NCBI GenBank assembly: GCA_903915625.1
Contig: CAIWTN010000091.1
Coordinates: 1-36,424 of the forward strand
Origin: an uncultured Pseudomonadota bacterium
GTDB taxonomy: Bacteria > Bdellovibrionota_B > Oligoflexia > Oligoflexales > CAIYRB01
Length of the DNA stretch: 36,424 nucleotides
Direction of reading: 5' to 3'
A model generated the notes under the pieces. The model worked only from the letters and a program-made list of their open reading frames with translations, made no database searches and was not told the origin of the DNA. Below are positions 1 to 8,841 of the stretch, piece after piece. How positions within the stretch are numbered: position 1 is the first letter of the stretch; every line of letters begins with the position of its first letter. The translations under genes were made by a program, and so were the position numbers.

Positions 1-41
1 AGCCTTGCTGCTGCGGATAGCCTTGCTGCTGCGGATAGCCT
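1..41. repeat. 18-bp in-frame tandem repeat
   Basis: The unit agccttgctgctgcggat occurs exactly twice (1-18 and 19-36), followed by the first five bases of a third copy. On the minus strand it encodes GYPQQQ in the tail of the PEGA protein. The array probably continues beyond the left edge. Because the unit is a multiple of three, copy-number change would alter tail length without breaking the frame. Confidence 0.85.
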
Positions 42-1132
42 GAAGGCGCGTATCCCGGGGGTGTCTGTTGTAGCTGTAGTGCCTGCTGCTGACTTGCAGC
101 CTGCCCGGCCCTTGCTCCGCCTTGCTGCGAACGATTGGCTGCCAGCCCGGGACCCTGTGCGCCGGTGGCCCGTGTTGTGGCCGGCTCGCCAAACATATCG
201 TCGTTGGCTGTCTTCGGTCGGCCTTGAGTATTATTTGATCCGCGTTTTTTACTCGGGCGTCCGGCTGGTGCGCCGGAGTTGGGAGCTCCGGCGATACCGA
301 TTTCGTCAGCGCCCTGAGGTGCTGCTTGTGGCACTGCCTTTGGCCGTGGAGGTGCCTTTGGTTGGTTTTTTTCAAGATTTATGCTGACATCGTTATCCTG
401 ATCTTTGATGATATTGATCCGCAGCTTCTTCGTCTTGTAGCCGTTCAGGGACACTTCCACCAATACTTTGCCGGGCTCAGTATTTATCTTGTTGTTGACC
501 TGACCAGCGATGATGCCGTCGATCGTGATATTAGCGCCCTTATTTGGGGAATTAATCATCAGGAAGGTTTGCTTGAGTGGATTGCCGTTTGAGTCAGTGG
601 TTCGTTTATTAGGAGATTTTGACGTGCTCGCTGCGGAGTGACCTTTTCCAGTGCTGGCATTCCCACCGCTCGGAGCAGTAGATTTAATCTTGTTAAAGAA
701 TCCGAGCACTGCGTCATCTAGCACCTCACCGGCGTCAATGTGAGTTGAAGAGTCGAAGCTCAGTGCACTCTTGAAGCTTTCTGTGGCAGCGGTCTTATTG
801 TTCTGCATAAATTGGCAGATGCCTAATAATTTAAGAGTGCTGGCCTGTTCTTTCGCTGGAAGCTTGTTGCGTAGAGACTCTTTAAGTATTTTTTCTGCGC
901 CTGCGAAATCACCCTGCTGGTATTTATCAAATCCATTCGAGTACGCCGATGCGAGTGCTGTAGAGGAAATCAGCATCGATGCACTGTAACCTGCGGGCAA
1001 TGCAATGCTCAGCATTAAGGTCCAGATCAACAGGTCGCGAATAACGCCGGCTGCAATAGTCGCAATGGCCACGGATATCCCCGTGATCGAGCGACCATTT
1101 GGCTGGTTGTTATTTGTTGACTGTCTACTCAA
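1..1132 (-). CDS. PEGA-domain protein with TPR-like segment and Gln/Pro-rich tail (partial, 3' end off left edge)
   Basis: An uninterrupted frame of 377 codons runs from a TTG at 1132 to the left edge. The TTG has a GGAG Shine-Dalgarno about nine bases upstream and lies 16 bp after the stop of the upstream kinase gene, so the two are very likely co-transcribed. Visible parts: a hydrophobic stretch at residues 19-48 (signal peptide or membrane anchor), a TPR-like helical segment at about 65-125, a PEGA-like beta domain at about 188-254 (NSPNKGANITIDG, then PGKVLVEVSLNGYK), and a disordered tail rich in Gly, Pro, Ala and Gln ending in GYPQQQ repeats. PEGA domains are extracytoplasmic surface or cell-wall modules; the exact role is unknown. 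The context suggests a partner of the kinase. The gene lacks an early ATG, so ATG-only gene callers would miss or shorten it. Confidence 0.8.
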   Translation of the reverse strand, partial: MSRQSTNNNQPNGRSITGISVAIATIAAGVIRDLLIWTLMLSIALPAGYSASMLISSTALASAYSNGFDKYQQGDFAGAEKILKESLRNKLPAKEQASTLKLLGICQFMQNNKTAATESFKSALSFDSSTHIDAGEVLDDAVLGFFNKIKSTAPSGGNASTGKGHSAASTSKSPNKRTTDSNGNPLKQTFLMINSPNKGANITIDGIIAGQVNNKINTEPGKVLVEVSLNGYKTKKLRINIIKDQDNDVSINLEKNQPKAPPRPKAVPQAAPQGADEIGIAGAPNSGAPAGRPSKKRGSNNTQGRPKTANDDMFGEPATTRATGAQGPGLAANRSQQGGARAGQAASQQQALQLQQTPPGYAPSGYPQQQGYPQQQG

Positions 1133-1148
1133 GATCTAAGCTCCAACT

Positions 1149-3494
1149 TTACTTCTTAAATTCTGCGCTGAATGTGAGCTGTCCTTCGTTGCCGTTTAAG
1201 CTCAGTTCACGTTCCTTCGCGTCTGTATTGTGTTCGACTCTAAGGTAGTAGCGACCCGCAGCAAGTTGTACCTGCTTGCTGTTGCCGCGTAGGGAAAATA
1301 TTTGGGTCGCATTGCTATTTAAATTTCGCAGCGTGACTTGCGCCACATCAGTATTAGTGCGAATTGTCAGTGTTACCAACTGATTGCTATTTGAGTTTTC
1401 CCGGTTGCCAAGAGTGACCCGGGGGAGTGTGAGAATCTCATCAGTAGCAAGTTCAAAAACGCGGCGATATACAGGAAAACCCGTTCGCCTTAGCTCAAGA
1501 GAATGTTTGCCGGGCGCAAGGGGGAGTGGTCCACTGTCACCCGTGCGATCGATGGTAGTGCCGATCCGCCTACCGTCAACATAGACTTCTGAAGCAGGCT
1601 GAGAGCTCACAATGACCATGCCTTTGCCTCGGGCTGGTGTCAGCTTGGGATCATTTTTTTCGTTAGTGATTTTGTTGTCTTTAGTCTCTAGTCGCTCAAC
1701 TTGATCTTGTTTTTCTGCTTGGTCGTTCCGATCAATTGGAGTAAGTGATGCGGGCAATATCGTCTCCAGCCCAGTTGTATTATCTACAGCCGATGCCTGC
1801 TTGCGTTGTCTTGCCGACTCCGTCTCAGACGAGGTTTTATTGGCAGATAAGTCTACAGGTGAGTGAAGAAGCTCAGCCTTATTAGCCTCAATCTTGTTTT
1901 GCAGTGGCCTAAAATCATGGCTTTTTTGTGATTTTTTTATGGTTTTAGTAGGTCTCTGATGAGCCTCCGTTAGTCGTTGTGCTGGCACGGTTCCCAGGAT
2001 GGGCGGCGTGCTTACTGCGGCCGAAGGTGCTCTGCCTCCAGCTCCAACTCCAGCTGTAACAGTCGCTCTCGGGGGGGTGCCATCTCGTTTTGGGTGCTTT
2101 GGCTGGCGCGCGCTGTAAGACGCGCTGCGGCTATTTGACGGCCAATTTTCTCGTCGTTGACTTACATTAAGATTGCTCGCGTCTAAGCGAGTCTGGATTA
2201 GGTTGAAGCCCCACAAGCTTAAAGCGCAGGTGAGTCCAATGAAGATGAAGCTTAATGAATAGCTAAACCAAGTTCTGTTTTGAGATACGCTTATAACTGC
2301 GCGTCGCCTTGGATTTTGCCTAAGTGATGCTGATGGCTTGCGTTGCTGCGGCAGAATTGCCTGACGTTGCGGCATTCCGGTGGCAAATTGAGCTATAGGT
2401 GCAAAGGCCGCAGTAGGGGTCGGCGGTGATGTTTCTATCCGCTGATTTTGATTAGCGGGCGCAAAACTAGGTTGTCTTTGATTGGATTTAGGAGCCAATG
2501 TCGCCGCGATTACCGAGCGAGGAGGCACTCCTGGCGTTGGAACTGCTAACCTTGTCATTGGTATAGGTGGCGTTGCCGTTCCGACAGTGAAAGTTTTTAG
2601 GCGCGATTGAAAAGTAGCGGGGTCTCTAGCGTATCGCTCTAGCTCAATATGACTCTCGTCAAAGTTCAGTAGGCGCAGCATTTGGTCAATAATTTCGCGA
2701 TAATAATCTGCGCTCTGTGGCCTGCCGGTGACCTGCTTTGACATGCCTTGAATGATTAGCTCGTCATAGGCGGGCGGTATTCCAGGTACGAGATAGCGCG
2801 GATGAGTAAAGTTACCCTCCATGATCTTGAGTATAACATCATGGGTAGTGTTTCCGATGTATGGGAGCCGTCCAGTAACTAGTTCGTAAAAGAGAACAGA
2901 TAGGCTGTAGATATCGCTTCGCCAATCAACATCGCGACCGCGGATTTGCTCTGGTGACATGTAGCTGGGGGAGCCCATGAAGGTGCCAGTGACGGTGACA
3001 CTAGATTTCGCTAGATCTTTAGATATGCCAAAATCCATGAGTTTTATGCGGCCGTCATATGTGATCATGACGTTTTCAGGTTTGATATCGCGATGAACGA
3101 TACTGCTCTCATGAGCCTTGGATAGCCCTTTGCAAATTTCTGCGACTATACAGGCAGCGATAACGGGGTGTAGCCACTTGTTACTTAGGTTCTGGACATA
3201 TTGAGCAAGGTTTTTGCCTTGGATAACTTCAGTGACGATCCAAAGTCGTCCGATTTGATCGCCTGAAAAATCATATATTTTTACGATATTCGGATGATCG
3301 AAGGCGGAAATCGTTTGTGCTTCCGCTTGGAAACGCTGTCTGATTTCCGGATTTCGTTCCATGTGTTCGTGCAAAACCTTCACGGCAACGCGACGGCCAA
3401 GCTTCTCGTCGATGGCGACGTAGACGTAAGCCATCCCACCTTCGCCGATGAGATCGACGATGCGGTAACGGTTACCGAGAAGTTTGTTACGCAT
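1149..3494 (-). CDS. Membrane Ser/Thr protein kinase with C-terminal PEGA domains
   Basis: A Hanks-type kinase with all core motifs (numbered from ATG 3494): glycine loop GEGGMAYV at 17-24, AVKVL with catalytic Lys39, HRDIKPEN with Asp136, DFG at 154-156, and a SPSYMSPEQ segment before the APE position. The kinase domain ends near 270. A Pro/Gln-rich linker leads to one membrane helix at 409-432. A long disordered outer linker then leads to a PEGA domain at about 625-697 (SSQPASEVYVDGRRIG, then LAPGKHSLELRR) and a second PEGA-like beta domain to the C-terminus. ATG 3494 is preferred over the in-frame GTG at 3503, because AAGGTGG sits five bases before the ATG and almost touches the GTG. The topology places the kinase in the cytoplasm and PEGA outside. 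Substrates are unknown. It is followed within 16 bp by another PEGA gene. Confidence 0.92.
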   Translation of the reverse strand: MRNKLLGNRYRIVDLIGEGGMAYVYVAIDEKLGRRVAVKVLHEHMERNPEIRQRFQAEAQTISAFDHPNIVKIYDFSGDQIGRLWIVTEVIQGKNLAQYVQNLSNKWLHPVIAACIVAEICKGLSKAHESSIVHRDIKPENVMITYDGRIKLMDFGISKDLAKSSVTVTGTFMGSPSYMSPEQIRGRDVDWRSDIYSLSVLFYELVTGRLPYIGNTTHDVILKIMEGNFTHPRYLVPGIPPAYDELIIQGMSKQVTGRPQSADYYREIIDQMLRLLNFDESHIELERYARDPATFQSRLKTFTVGTATPPIPMTRLAVPTPGVPPRSVIAATLAPKSNQRQPSFAPANQNQRIETSPPTPTAAFAPIAQFATGMPQRQAILPQQRKPSASLRQNPRRRAVISVSQNRTWFSYSLSFIFIGLTCALSLWGFNLIQTRLDASNLNVSQRRENWPSNSRSASYSARQPKHPKRDGTPPRATVTAGVGAGGRAPSAAVSTPPILGTVPAQRLTEAHQRPTKTIKKSQKSHDFRPLQNKIEANKAELLHSPVDLSANKTSSETESARQRKQASAVDNTTGLETILPASLTPIDRNDQAEKQDQVERLETKDNKITNEKNDPKLTPARGKGMVIVSSQPASEVYVDGRRIGTTIDRTGDSGPLPLAPGKHSLELRRTGFPVYRRVFELATDEILTLPRVTLGNRENSNSNQLVTLTIRTNTDVAQVTLRNLNSNATQIFSLRGNSKQVQLAAGRYYLRVEHNTDAKERELSLNGNEGQLTFSAEFKK

Positions 3495-3794
3495 TAGCTC
3501 CACCTTTAATGCCGGATGGGGTTTTGCACCCGCGCTCCATTCTTCGGGTAATTAGTTATTTTTCTTGAGTCTTTGCCGAGATGGACAAGGTCTTTGATGA
3601 CGTTTGAACGTCGCTTGATTGGTTTGGTTGTAATAATAAATTTATTTATAAAATGTTTATGACCTGGGACTTGCAAATTCGTGGATTGGGTAGTGATAAT
3701 GATAAGAATTTGACCATTGCAACGTACCGACTGAGTGCCAGGGGACAGGCTAGTCTCTTGGGCGGAAGGAGCAAGGCATTTGGTCAAATCTCAA
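3495..3794. other. Non-coding gap between cyclase and kinase genes
   Basis: Three hundred bases separate two minus-strand genes. The segment around 3625-3655 is very A+T-rich (aataaatttatttataaa) and could hold promoter elements for the kinase-PEGA pair, but no convincing -35/-10 pair or intrinsic terminator was found. Short frames here have no recognisable protein features. Confidence 0.5.
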
Positions 3795-5669
3795 CTATGC
3801 AGACAGCGGCAGTGAGAGAAGATCGGCTGGTGCGGAATTGTCGAACACTAAATAATAGAGAGCCTCAGCAGCGGAGTCATCACGAACTATTGCGTGGTTT
3901 TCCCGCAGCGAAAATTTGGTGAACTTCGACCTCTCAGTGGCTGATAAACTATAAAAGACTCGCTCTTGCGCAATTAGAACACTTCCTGTCATGCCACTCG
4001 GAAACATCACTTTTCGCATCGTCTCATAACGCGTCGCGAGAATAATCGACCGACCGTAAAGGTCGTAAGACCGAGTGCCACCTGAAGGATAAAATCCGGA
4101 GATACTGTCCATAGCAAGAGCAATGCAGCAGTAAAGCGGTTCGTGATACGCAAACTTCTCAACTTCTTCCTGGAAAATATCTAAGAATCGGATGGCTAGA
4201 CCTAATCCGTCTCTCGCCATTGATCCGCTGAGCGATTTGAATGGATATCCGACGCTGCAAATAAAGCCATCGCCCATTTCCTTGATACGAAAACCACTGG
4301 CCACCAGACGACTTGGGTCGTAGCCGTCGTCCATCGCCTCGTTACAGCGCCGAAAGACATTGCGAAGAAAATCCTTTGTCTTTTCGTGGTTGATCTTGCT
4401 ACTTCCAACAATGTCAAAACAAAGTACACAAGCCTCGCCGCTGCCCGTCGGCATCGTTAGTTCGAGTTCAATGCCGGTGCGTATTTGCTGTATTTGGTGG
4501 GGATAGAATACTTTTTCCATTTGTCGAAAAGCGTGCGTATTTTCGACCGTCACTTTTAACTCAGCTAACCGTGCCTTATATCCGACGGCAATAGCAAAAA
4601 ATACACTTTCGACCGCAAATGCTAGGTAGAGCGAGTAGCGCCACATCATCCCTACGGACGCCGCGTAGGCTAAGGCGTTGATCACATACCCGGCGGTGAG
4701 CAGGGTCCAACCAGCCATGAGGAAGGTAGCTGGTTTATAGCCTTGCCGATGGCGAATAATTGCTCCGATAATCGACGCACCGTAAAGTCCTATCTGCGGC
4801 ACGTACCAGGGAAAGTGCTGATTATATGCTATTTCAGGCGCCATTAATGCGGCCATTGTTACAAGCATGATTATCATGGAGTAAAAAATTCTGGGCGTAT
4901 AGGTACGCATAGATAACGCCGTTGTCATGAACAGAAATACTGCTAAGGCATTGATCAGCAGCATGCTGTTCCATAGCCACTGGGAGAAATTTGCCATGTG
5001 GAACGAGGCGACCGCAAGAATCCCGAGCATAGATAAGCTGTAAAGAATGTAGTAAAGGAAGTAGGACCTTTTATATATCAAAAGCCAGCCGAGATTCAGC
5101 AAAATCATCGCAATAGTGACGCCGTAAAGAAGTGCAATGAAATCTCTGCTCGAGAATATTTGTGCATGCATTTCAAATGCACTAGAAATCTTAAATCTAG
5201 ACTTCATCGTATGCGACTTGCAGTTTTTGAGATGAAGGTAAAAGTCATGCGAACCACGTGGTAGATTTAGTTCAAAAAGTGGCGCATAACTGCGAGAAGG
5301 CTTTAGTTGAGTTAAGGTTTGGTTGTGCCTCCAGAAAAGTTGTGCGTCGTCAATGGGGAGATTCCAACGATGCTCAAGAATTGCTGGAAAGGGCGTTTCA
5401 TTTTCAATGTGAAAACGCATCCAAACATCTGCAGGCTGCATACCAAAGGTGCTCTCTGTCGCGCGCTGCCAAGCTAAATTGCTATCTAACTCTGCTGAAC
5501 TAAAGTTTATCTCTCCTGTGGGATCGATTAAATACTCAACGTTATTAAACTCTAGAGGTAAATTTTCCGCAGTTACCTTTACGGATTCGGAGGCGACATT
5601 GGACAGGCCATCCGGCATAGCTAGCGCCAGACTAGAACAGAACAATGCGAATAGAGTCCTGAAGACCAT
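3795..5669 (-). CDS. 7TM-DISM membrane class III nucleotide cyclase
   Basis: Domain order (624 aa from ATG 5669): a signal peptide at 1-18 (MVFRTLFALFCSSLALAMP), a periplasmic DISMED2-like beta domain at about 35-165, seven hydrophobic helices at about 177-365, a short linker, and a class III adenylate/guanylate cyclase domain at about 405-600. Both metal-binding aspartates are present (CFDIVGSS, Asp419; KEMGDGF, Asp467), as is Lys463 in the adenine-selecting position. The segment normally reading GDxVNxAxR instead reads GRSIILATR, so the transition-state Asn appears to be Ile543. The likely reaction is ATP to cAMP, with activity uncertain. ATG 5669 is chosen because GAGGTGA precedes it and a signal peptide starts there; an upstream in-frame TTG at 5723 has no ribosome site. 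The gene sits between a SpoIIE-type phosphatase and a Ser/Thr kinase on the same strand. Confidence 0.88.
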   Translation of the reverse strand: MVFRTLFALFCSSLALAMPDGLSNVASESVKVTAENLPLEFNNVEYLIDPTGEINFSSAELDSNLAWQRATESTFGMQPADVWMRFHIENETPFPAILEHRWNLPIDDAQLFWRHNQTLTQLKPSRSYAPLFELNLPRGSHDFYLHLKNCKSHTMKSRFKISSAFEMHAQIFSSRDFIALLYGVTIAMILLNLGWLLIYKRSYFLYYILYSLSMLGILAVASFHMANFSQWLWNSMLLINALAVFLFMTTALSMRTYTPRIFYSMIIMLVTMAALMAPEIAYNQHFPWYVPQIGLYGASIIGAIIRHRQGYKPATFLMAGWTLLTAGYVINALAYAASVGMMWRYSLYLAFAVESVFFAIAVGYKARLAELKVTVENTHAFRQMEKVFYPHQIQQIRTGIELELTMPTGSGEACVLCFDIVGSSKINHEKTKDFLRNVFRRCNEAMDDGYDPSRLVASGFRIKEMGDGFICSVGYPFKSLSGSMARDGLGLAIRFLDIFQEEVEKFAYHEPLYCCIALAMDSISGFYPSGGTRSYDLYGRSIILATRYETMRKVMFPSGMTGSVLIAQERVFYSLSATERSKFTKFSLRENHAIVRDDSAAEALYYLVFDNSAPADLLSLPLSA

Positions 5670-5848
5670 GAATGGGCTCACCTCACGTGGTATATCGACG
5701 CGAGGAGGGACTTTATTAGCCAAAAACTTTGAAGACGGCTCAAATCAGGTTGGGAAAAAAGCAAACTCGTCAGAAAAAACGCTTAATAATTGAACCCAAG
5801 GATTAGCTTACAGATCTGGGATGGCCTAGTCACGCGGTAGTTGGATGG

Positions 5849-7315
5849 TTAACTGTCGGCGCCAATCTCTATCGGTAATTCAGCGGCGATCGACCCGGAT
5901 GGGGTCTTTCCTCTAAATTGCCCAGCGTATTCAACCCAAACCAAAATTTGGTCATCTTCCTCATCGATAGACTCTAGGGCGGATTTGCCTTGGCTACGTA
6001 CATCTTCAACCAGTTTTAGAATGCGACTTTTCTTGCGGCGCACCTGCCAAGGTAGCACACCATCGGTGGCGAGAAATATTGAGTGGGGGCGCCATGTGTC
6101 AAAGTCTACGACAACGGGTTTAATTGCCAAATGGGCGTCGATACCGAGGACGCTGCCGCCTCCTTGTATTGCTGTGATTTGCATTGGGTCTGTAGGTGAG
6201 CCAAGTAGCAGCAACGGTACGTGCCCAGCTGAGTAATAAGTTAGCCGCCTCTGTTCCAAAACCATGATGCCGAGCGTCAAAGTGTACGGATGTCTGCGTC
6301 CCATTGCGATCAATGTGTCATTAACGGAAGCAAGCCATTGAGCGGGGTCGAATTCAGGCGACCGCAGAGCCTGCGCCCATAATGACTGCACTGATTGCAC
6401 GACCATAGCAGCGGGTACACCTTTGCCGCTAACATCGCCGACCGCAATAGCCATCGCACCAGACGGTAGTATGCGTGCTGCTAACCAATCGCCGCCTAAA
6501 AGACCGTGGGGTACATGGAAAAAATGTGCGGCAAACTCATCAGTGATTAGTTCCGTCGGAGGCGGTATGAATGACTCTTGAATTTCGCGGGCTAGTAAGA
6601 GTTCGCCTTCAATTGCCCGTAACCTTAGCCGCTGGTTTTGCGACGCTAAATCCAGTGCTTGGTAATTAACTAGGGCGTGCTCTTTGGATTGGCGTGCCTG
6701 TTGTTGGAAGAATGAGATAACTAAAATTTCAGATAAACAGAGTGTGAGACTCCAGGCGATAGGCTCAGGAGCATGATCGACATGCCAAATTATAAGGCAA
6801 CTGATGGTATGGACCAGCGCAAATGAGATCGCCAAGGCGCCCATAATAGGTGCTAAAAGTCCGATCATGAACCCTTGTACACCGAACATCAGTCCGATCA
6901 TGATGTACTGCGATGAATTTAAGTCATTGCCGGTAATTGTATAATGCAAAATCGAGCTAAATCCTGCGATTGCGACAGCACCAGCGGCTAGGCCAAAGAT
7001 ATTTAGCGCTCGCATTGTTGGTGGCTGCCTGAGCAGGTGGGTCCAAGTCAACCAAGCCAACGAAACTATGACTAGGGCACCAAATGTAAAAACACATGCA
7101 GGGCGGACCGAGGGGGGAGCGGTTTGTGTCATGACTGCAGCTGATAAGCTTAAAATTGGTACTGACGCACGGGAAAAGATATTTACGACGCGTTGTGCAT
7201 TTTGGATGCGCCAGCGCTGCATGTGCTCGATTTGCTCTAAATTTAACAGTGCGTCTGGTGCGCCTAACAGCACCGCAAGCATGGTGCTGATTTTAGCATC
7301 CCGAAAAACTTTCAA
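5849..7315 (-). CDS. Membrane SpoIIE/RsbU-type PP2C phosphatase
   Basis: The 488-residue protein has an N-terminal membrane region with about six hydrophobic helices (roughly 50-205), a coiled-coil linker (about 208-245), and a SpoIIE-type PP2C domain to the end. Phosphatase motifs are intact: LLGGDW (Asp276), VGDVSGKGVPAAM (Asp294), YYSAGHVPLLLL, LATDGV (Asp418) and EEDDQILVWVEY (Asp454/455). Such enzymes dephosphorylate Ser/Thr on anti-sigma antagonists or other regulators in response to a sensory N-terminus. No anti-sigma/antagonist pair is present in this window, so its partner is unknown. The start is a TTG at 7315 with GGAG ten bases upstream; the first internal ATG (residue 12) lacks a ribosome site. 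It lies 53 bp after the HAD nucleotidase stop, suggesting co-transcription. Confidence 0.88.
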   Translation of the reverse strand: MKVFRDAKISTMLAVLLGAPDALLNLEQIEHMQRWRIQNAQRVVNIFSRASVPILSLSAAVMTQTAPPSVRPACVFTFGALVIVSLAWLTWTHLLRQPPTMRALNIFGLAAGAVAIAGFSSILHYTITGNDLNSSQYIMIGLMFGVQGFMIGLLAPIMGALAISFALVHTISCLIIWHVDHAPEPIAWSLTLCLSEILVISFFQQQARQSKEHALVNYQALDLASQNQRLRLRAIEGELLLAREIQESFIPPPTELITDEFAAHFFHVPHGLLGGDWLAARILPSGAMAIAVGDVSGKGVPAAMVVQSVQSLWAQALRSPEFDPAQWLASVNDTLIAMGRRHPYTLTLGIMVLEQRRLTYYSAGHVPLLLLGSPTDPMQITAIQGGGSVLGIDAHLAIKPVVVDFDTWRPHSIFLATDGVLPWQVRRKKSRILKLVEDVRSQGKSALESIDEEDDQILVWVEYAGQFRGKTPSGSIAAELPIEIGADS

Positions 7316-7368
7316 TTCAGTCGATCTCCGATAGTGTCTTCAGGATGGCAGGGCAGCTTTGCCGGCCA

Positions 7369-8841
7369 TTAAAAGTCGTGTGCTAGCATATCGTGGACGG
7401 ACGAGAAACGCTTGAATGGGCTGTAAAACCTTAAGTTCGACACAGCACTTGTATATAGACAAGCGTAATCAGCAACCTGGTCAGCGAAGCGACTACGCTC
7501 AAGACCCACCTTCATGAGTTCACCCCAAACTGGGTGTACGCGGGCCGCTCGGGCCTCGGTCATCGTCTTGATTTCAAAGTCGAGCTTTTCTAATCGCGTT
7601 GCCAAGCGACCAGCTTTGGTGGCTAATTTTTCGCGTTCTTTCCCGATATATTGAGCCTTTTTTACTTCACCATTCGCTTGAGACTGCGCCATCAAACGTT
7701 CCTGCCAGCGAAGCTTCGAGTGCAGCACCTGTAGGTCTTCGTCGGCAATCTCGCGCTCTTCCATTTTAGACCTAATATCGCTGAGCGCCCGCTTTAAGGC
7801 CTCAAGTTTCACTAATTCAGTGCCAAGCTCTTCTATAACCAAAAGTGTGCGCCAATTAACGCTATGCTTCGAGCGAATGATGTCACCGTAGATATGGTCA
7901 CCAACGAATAGTATCTCATCACCGCGTATTCCAGTTAGCTGTTGAAAGAGTTTGGCATTCCCGCCTTGGTAAACGGAGCGCTCCGCAAGCGGCCCTGCCA
8001 GTGGCTTCACTGTACCGGTTTTTGTCTGAATCTCGTAAAAAGGTTGGCTACCAGTAAAGAACCCAGGTTTACCAGCGCTCACTAAAATATACTCAAAATA
8101 TTGTCGCCAGTCGGTGAACTCGTCACTTTCGTCGCCTAGGATATAGGTCATGAGTGCATTCGTATATTCCCAGCTCGAGTTGGTTAGTAGGAAGAGTGAC
8201 TTACCAGCCTCGATTTGTTGCTTCAGCGTCAGGGCTAGATATTTGTCTTTACGCACAAATTTTTCCGGATGGGCCAATACGTGTGTTTTTATTGATCCAT
8301 CAGCGTGACTCTGGTCGATAAATCGACGCAAGTCGTCGTACACTTCACGGTAGCTCTTCTGGATTTTGTTCGGATTGCGAGCCATGTAATCGACTATTTC
8401 GGTGAATAGCTGGACTTCGCTTAATGAGAAGAAGGTATCGACCGAAAGCAGTGATCCAGCCTTGAAGCTCTCAATATTGTAGACACTACGACGAACGTCT
8501 TTTGCTAGCCGAGTATGTCCGTGATAGGCGACTTTGACATATTTATGGCCATCGACTTTCAGTACATTTCCGCGGTCCATGTCGACCAACAAGCCTCGGA
8601 TCAATAGATTCGGATCGAAAGCTAGGGTCGCTAGCTCCTCAGGGTAACCGCTGGCAATAAATTTCTTCAATGTCTCCCGGAATGCTAGGGCCTCAAACGC
8701 CTCGCGGTTATAAACTACGAGGGTGTGATCCATGTCAAAACCAATCGCTTTAATGTTACCCATGTTGAGGGAACGATTAACGAATAGGCGTTGCCACTTT
8801 TTCAGACGGCTAATATTGCGGCTACCGGGTAAATTTGCCAT
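7369..8841 (-). CDS. HAD-IG family 5'-nucleotidase
   Basis: A 490-residue cytosolic HAD hydrolase of the cN-II-like IG subfamily. Motif I is FDMDHTL (nucleophile Asp36, general acid Asp38), motif II is LLTNSSWEYT (around residue 220), a downstream Lys is at about 258, and motif III is GDHIYGD (Asp315, Asp320). These define a metal-dependent phosphomonoesterase, typically a purine 5'-nucleotidase acting on IMP/GMP-type substrates. A predicted coiled coil at about 340-420 is usual for the subfamily. The ATG directly follows the TGA of the PilZ gene (TGAATG), implying translational coupling. Substrate is inferred from family membership only. A nucleotide-pool role next to cyclic-nucleotide and PilZ genes is possible but unproven. 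Confidence 0.9.
   Translation of the reverse strand: MANLPGSRNISRLKKWQRLFVNRSLNMGNIKAIGFDMDHTLVVYNREAFEALAFRETLKKFIASGYPEELATLAFDPNLLIRGLLVDMDRGNVLKVDGHKYVKVAYHGHTRLAKDVRRSVYNIESFKAGSLLSVDTFFSLSEVQLFTEIVDYMARNPNKIQKSYREVYDDLRRFIDQSHADGSIKTHVLAHPEKFVRKDKYLALTLKQQIEAGKSLFLLTNSSWEYTNALMTYILGDESDEFTDWRQYFEYILVSAGKPGFFTGSQPFYEIQTKTGTVKPLAGPLAERSVYQGGNAKLFQQLTGIRGDEILFVGDHIYGDIIRSKHSVNWRTLLVIEELGTELVKLEALKRALSDIRSKMEEREIADEDLQVLHSKLRWQERLMAQSQANGEVKKAQYIGKEREKLATKAGRLATRLEKLDFEIKTMTEARAARVHPVWGELMKVGLERSRFADQVADYACLYTSAVSNLRFYSPFKRFSSVHDMLAHDF

Noticed and set aside
61-989. Three plus-strand frames (61-387, 326-592, 771-989)
   Set aside because: They lie opposite the PEGA/TPR gene, whose minus-strand frame is continuous for 377 codons with recognisable domains and a ribosome site. 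The plus frames show no motif and atypical composition.
3506-3922. Frames 3506-3787 (minus) and 3653-3922 (plus) in the kinase-cyclase gap
   Set aside because: No ribosome site, no recognisable domain; one overlaps the cyclase 3' end on the opposite strand.
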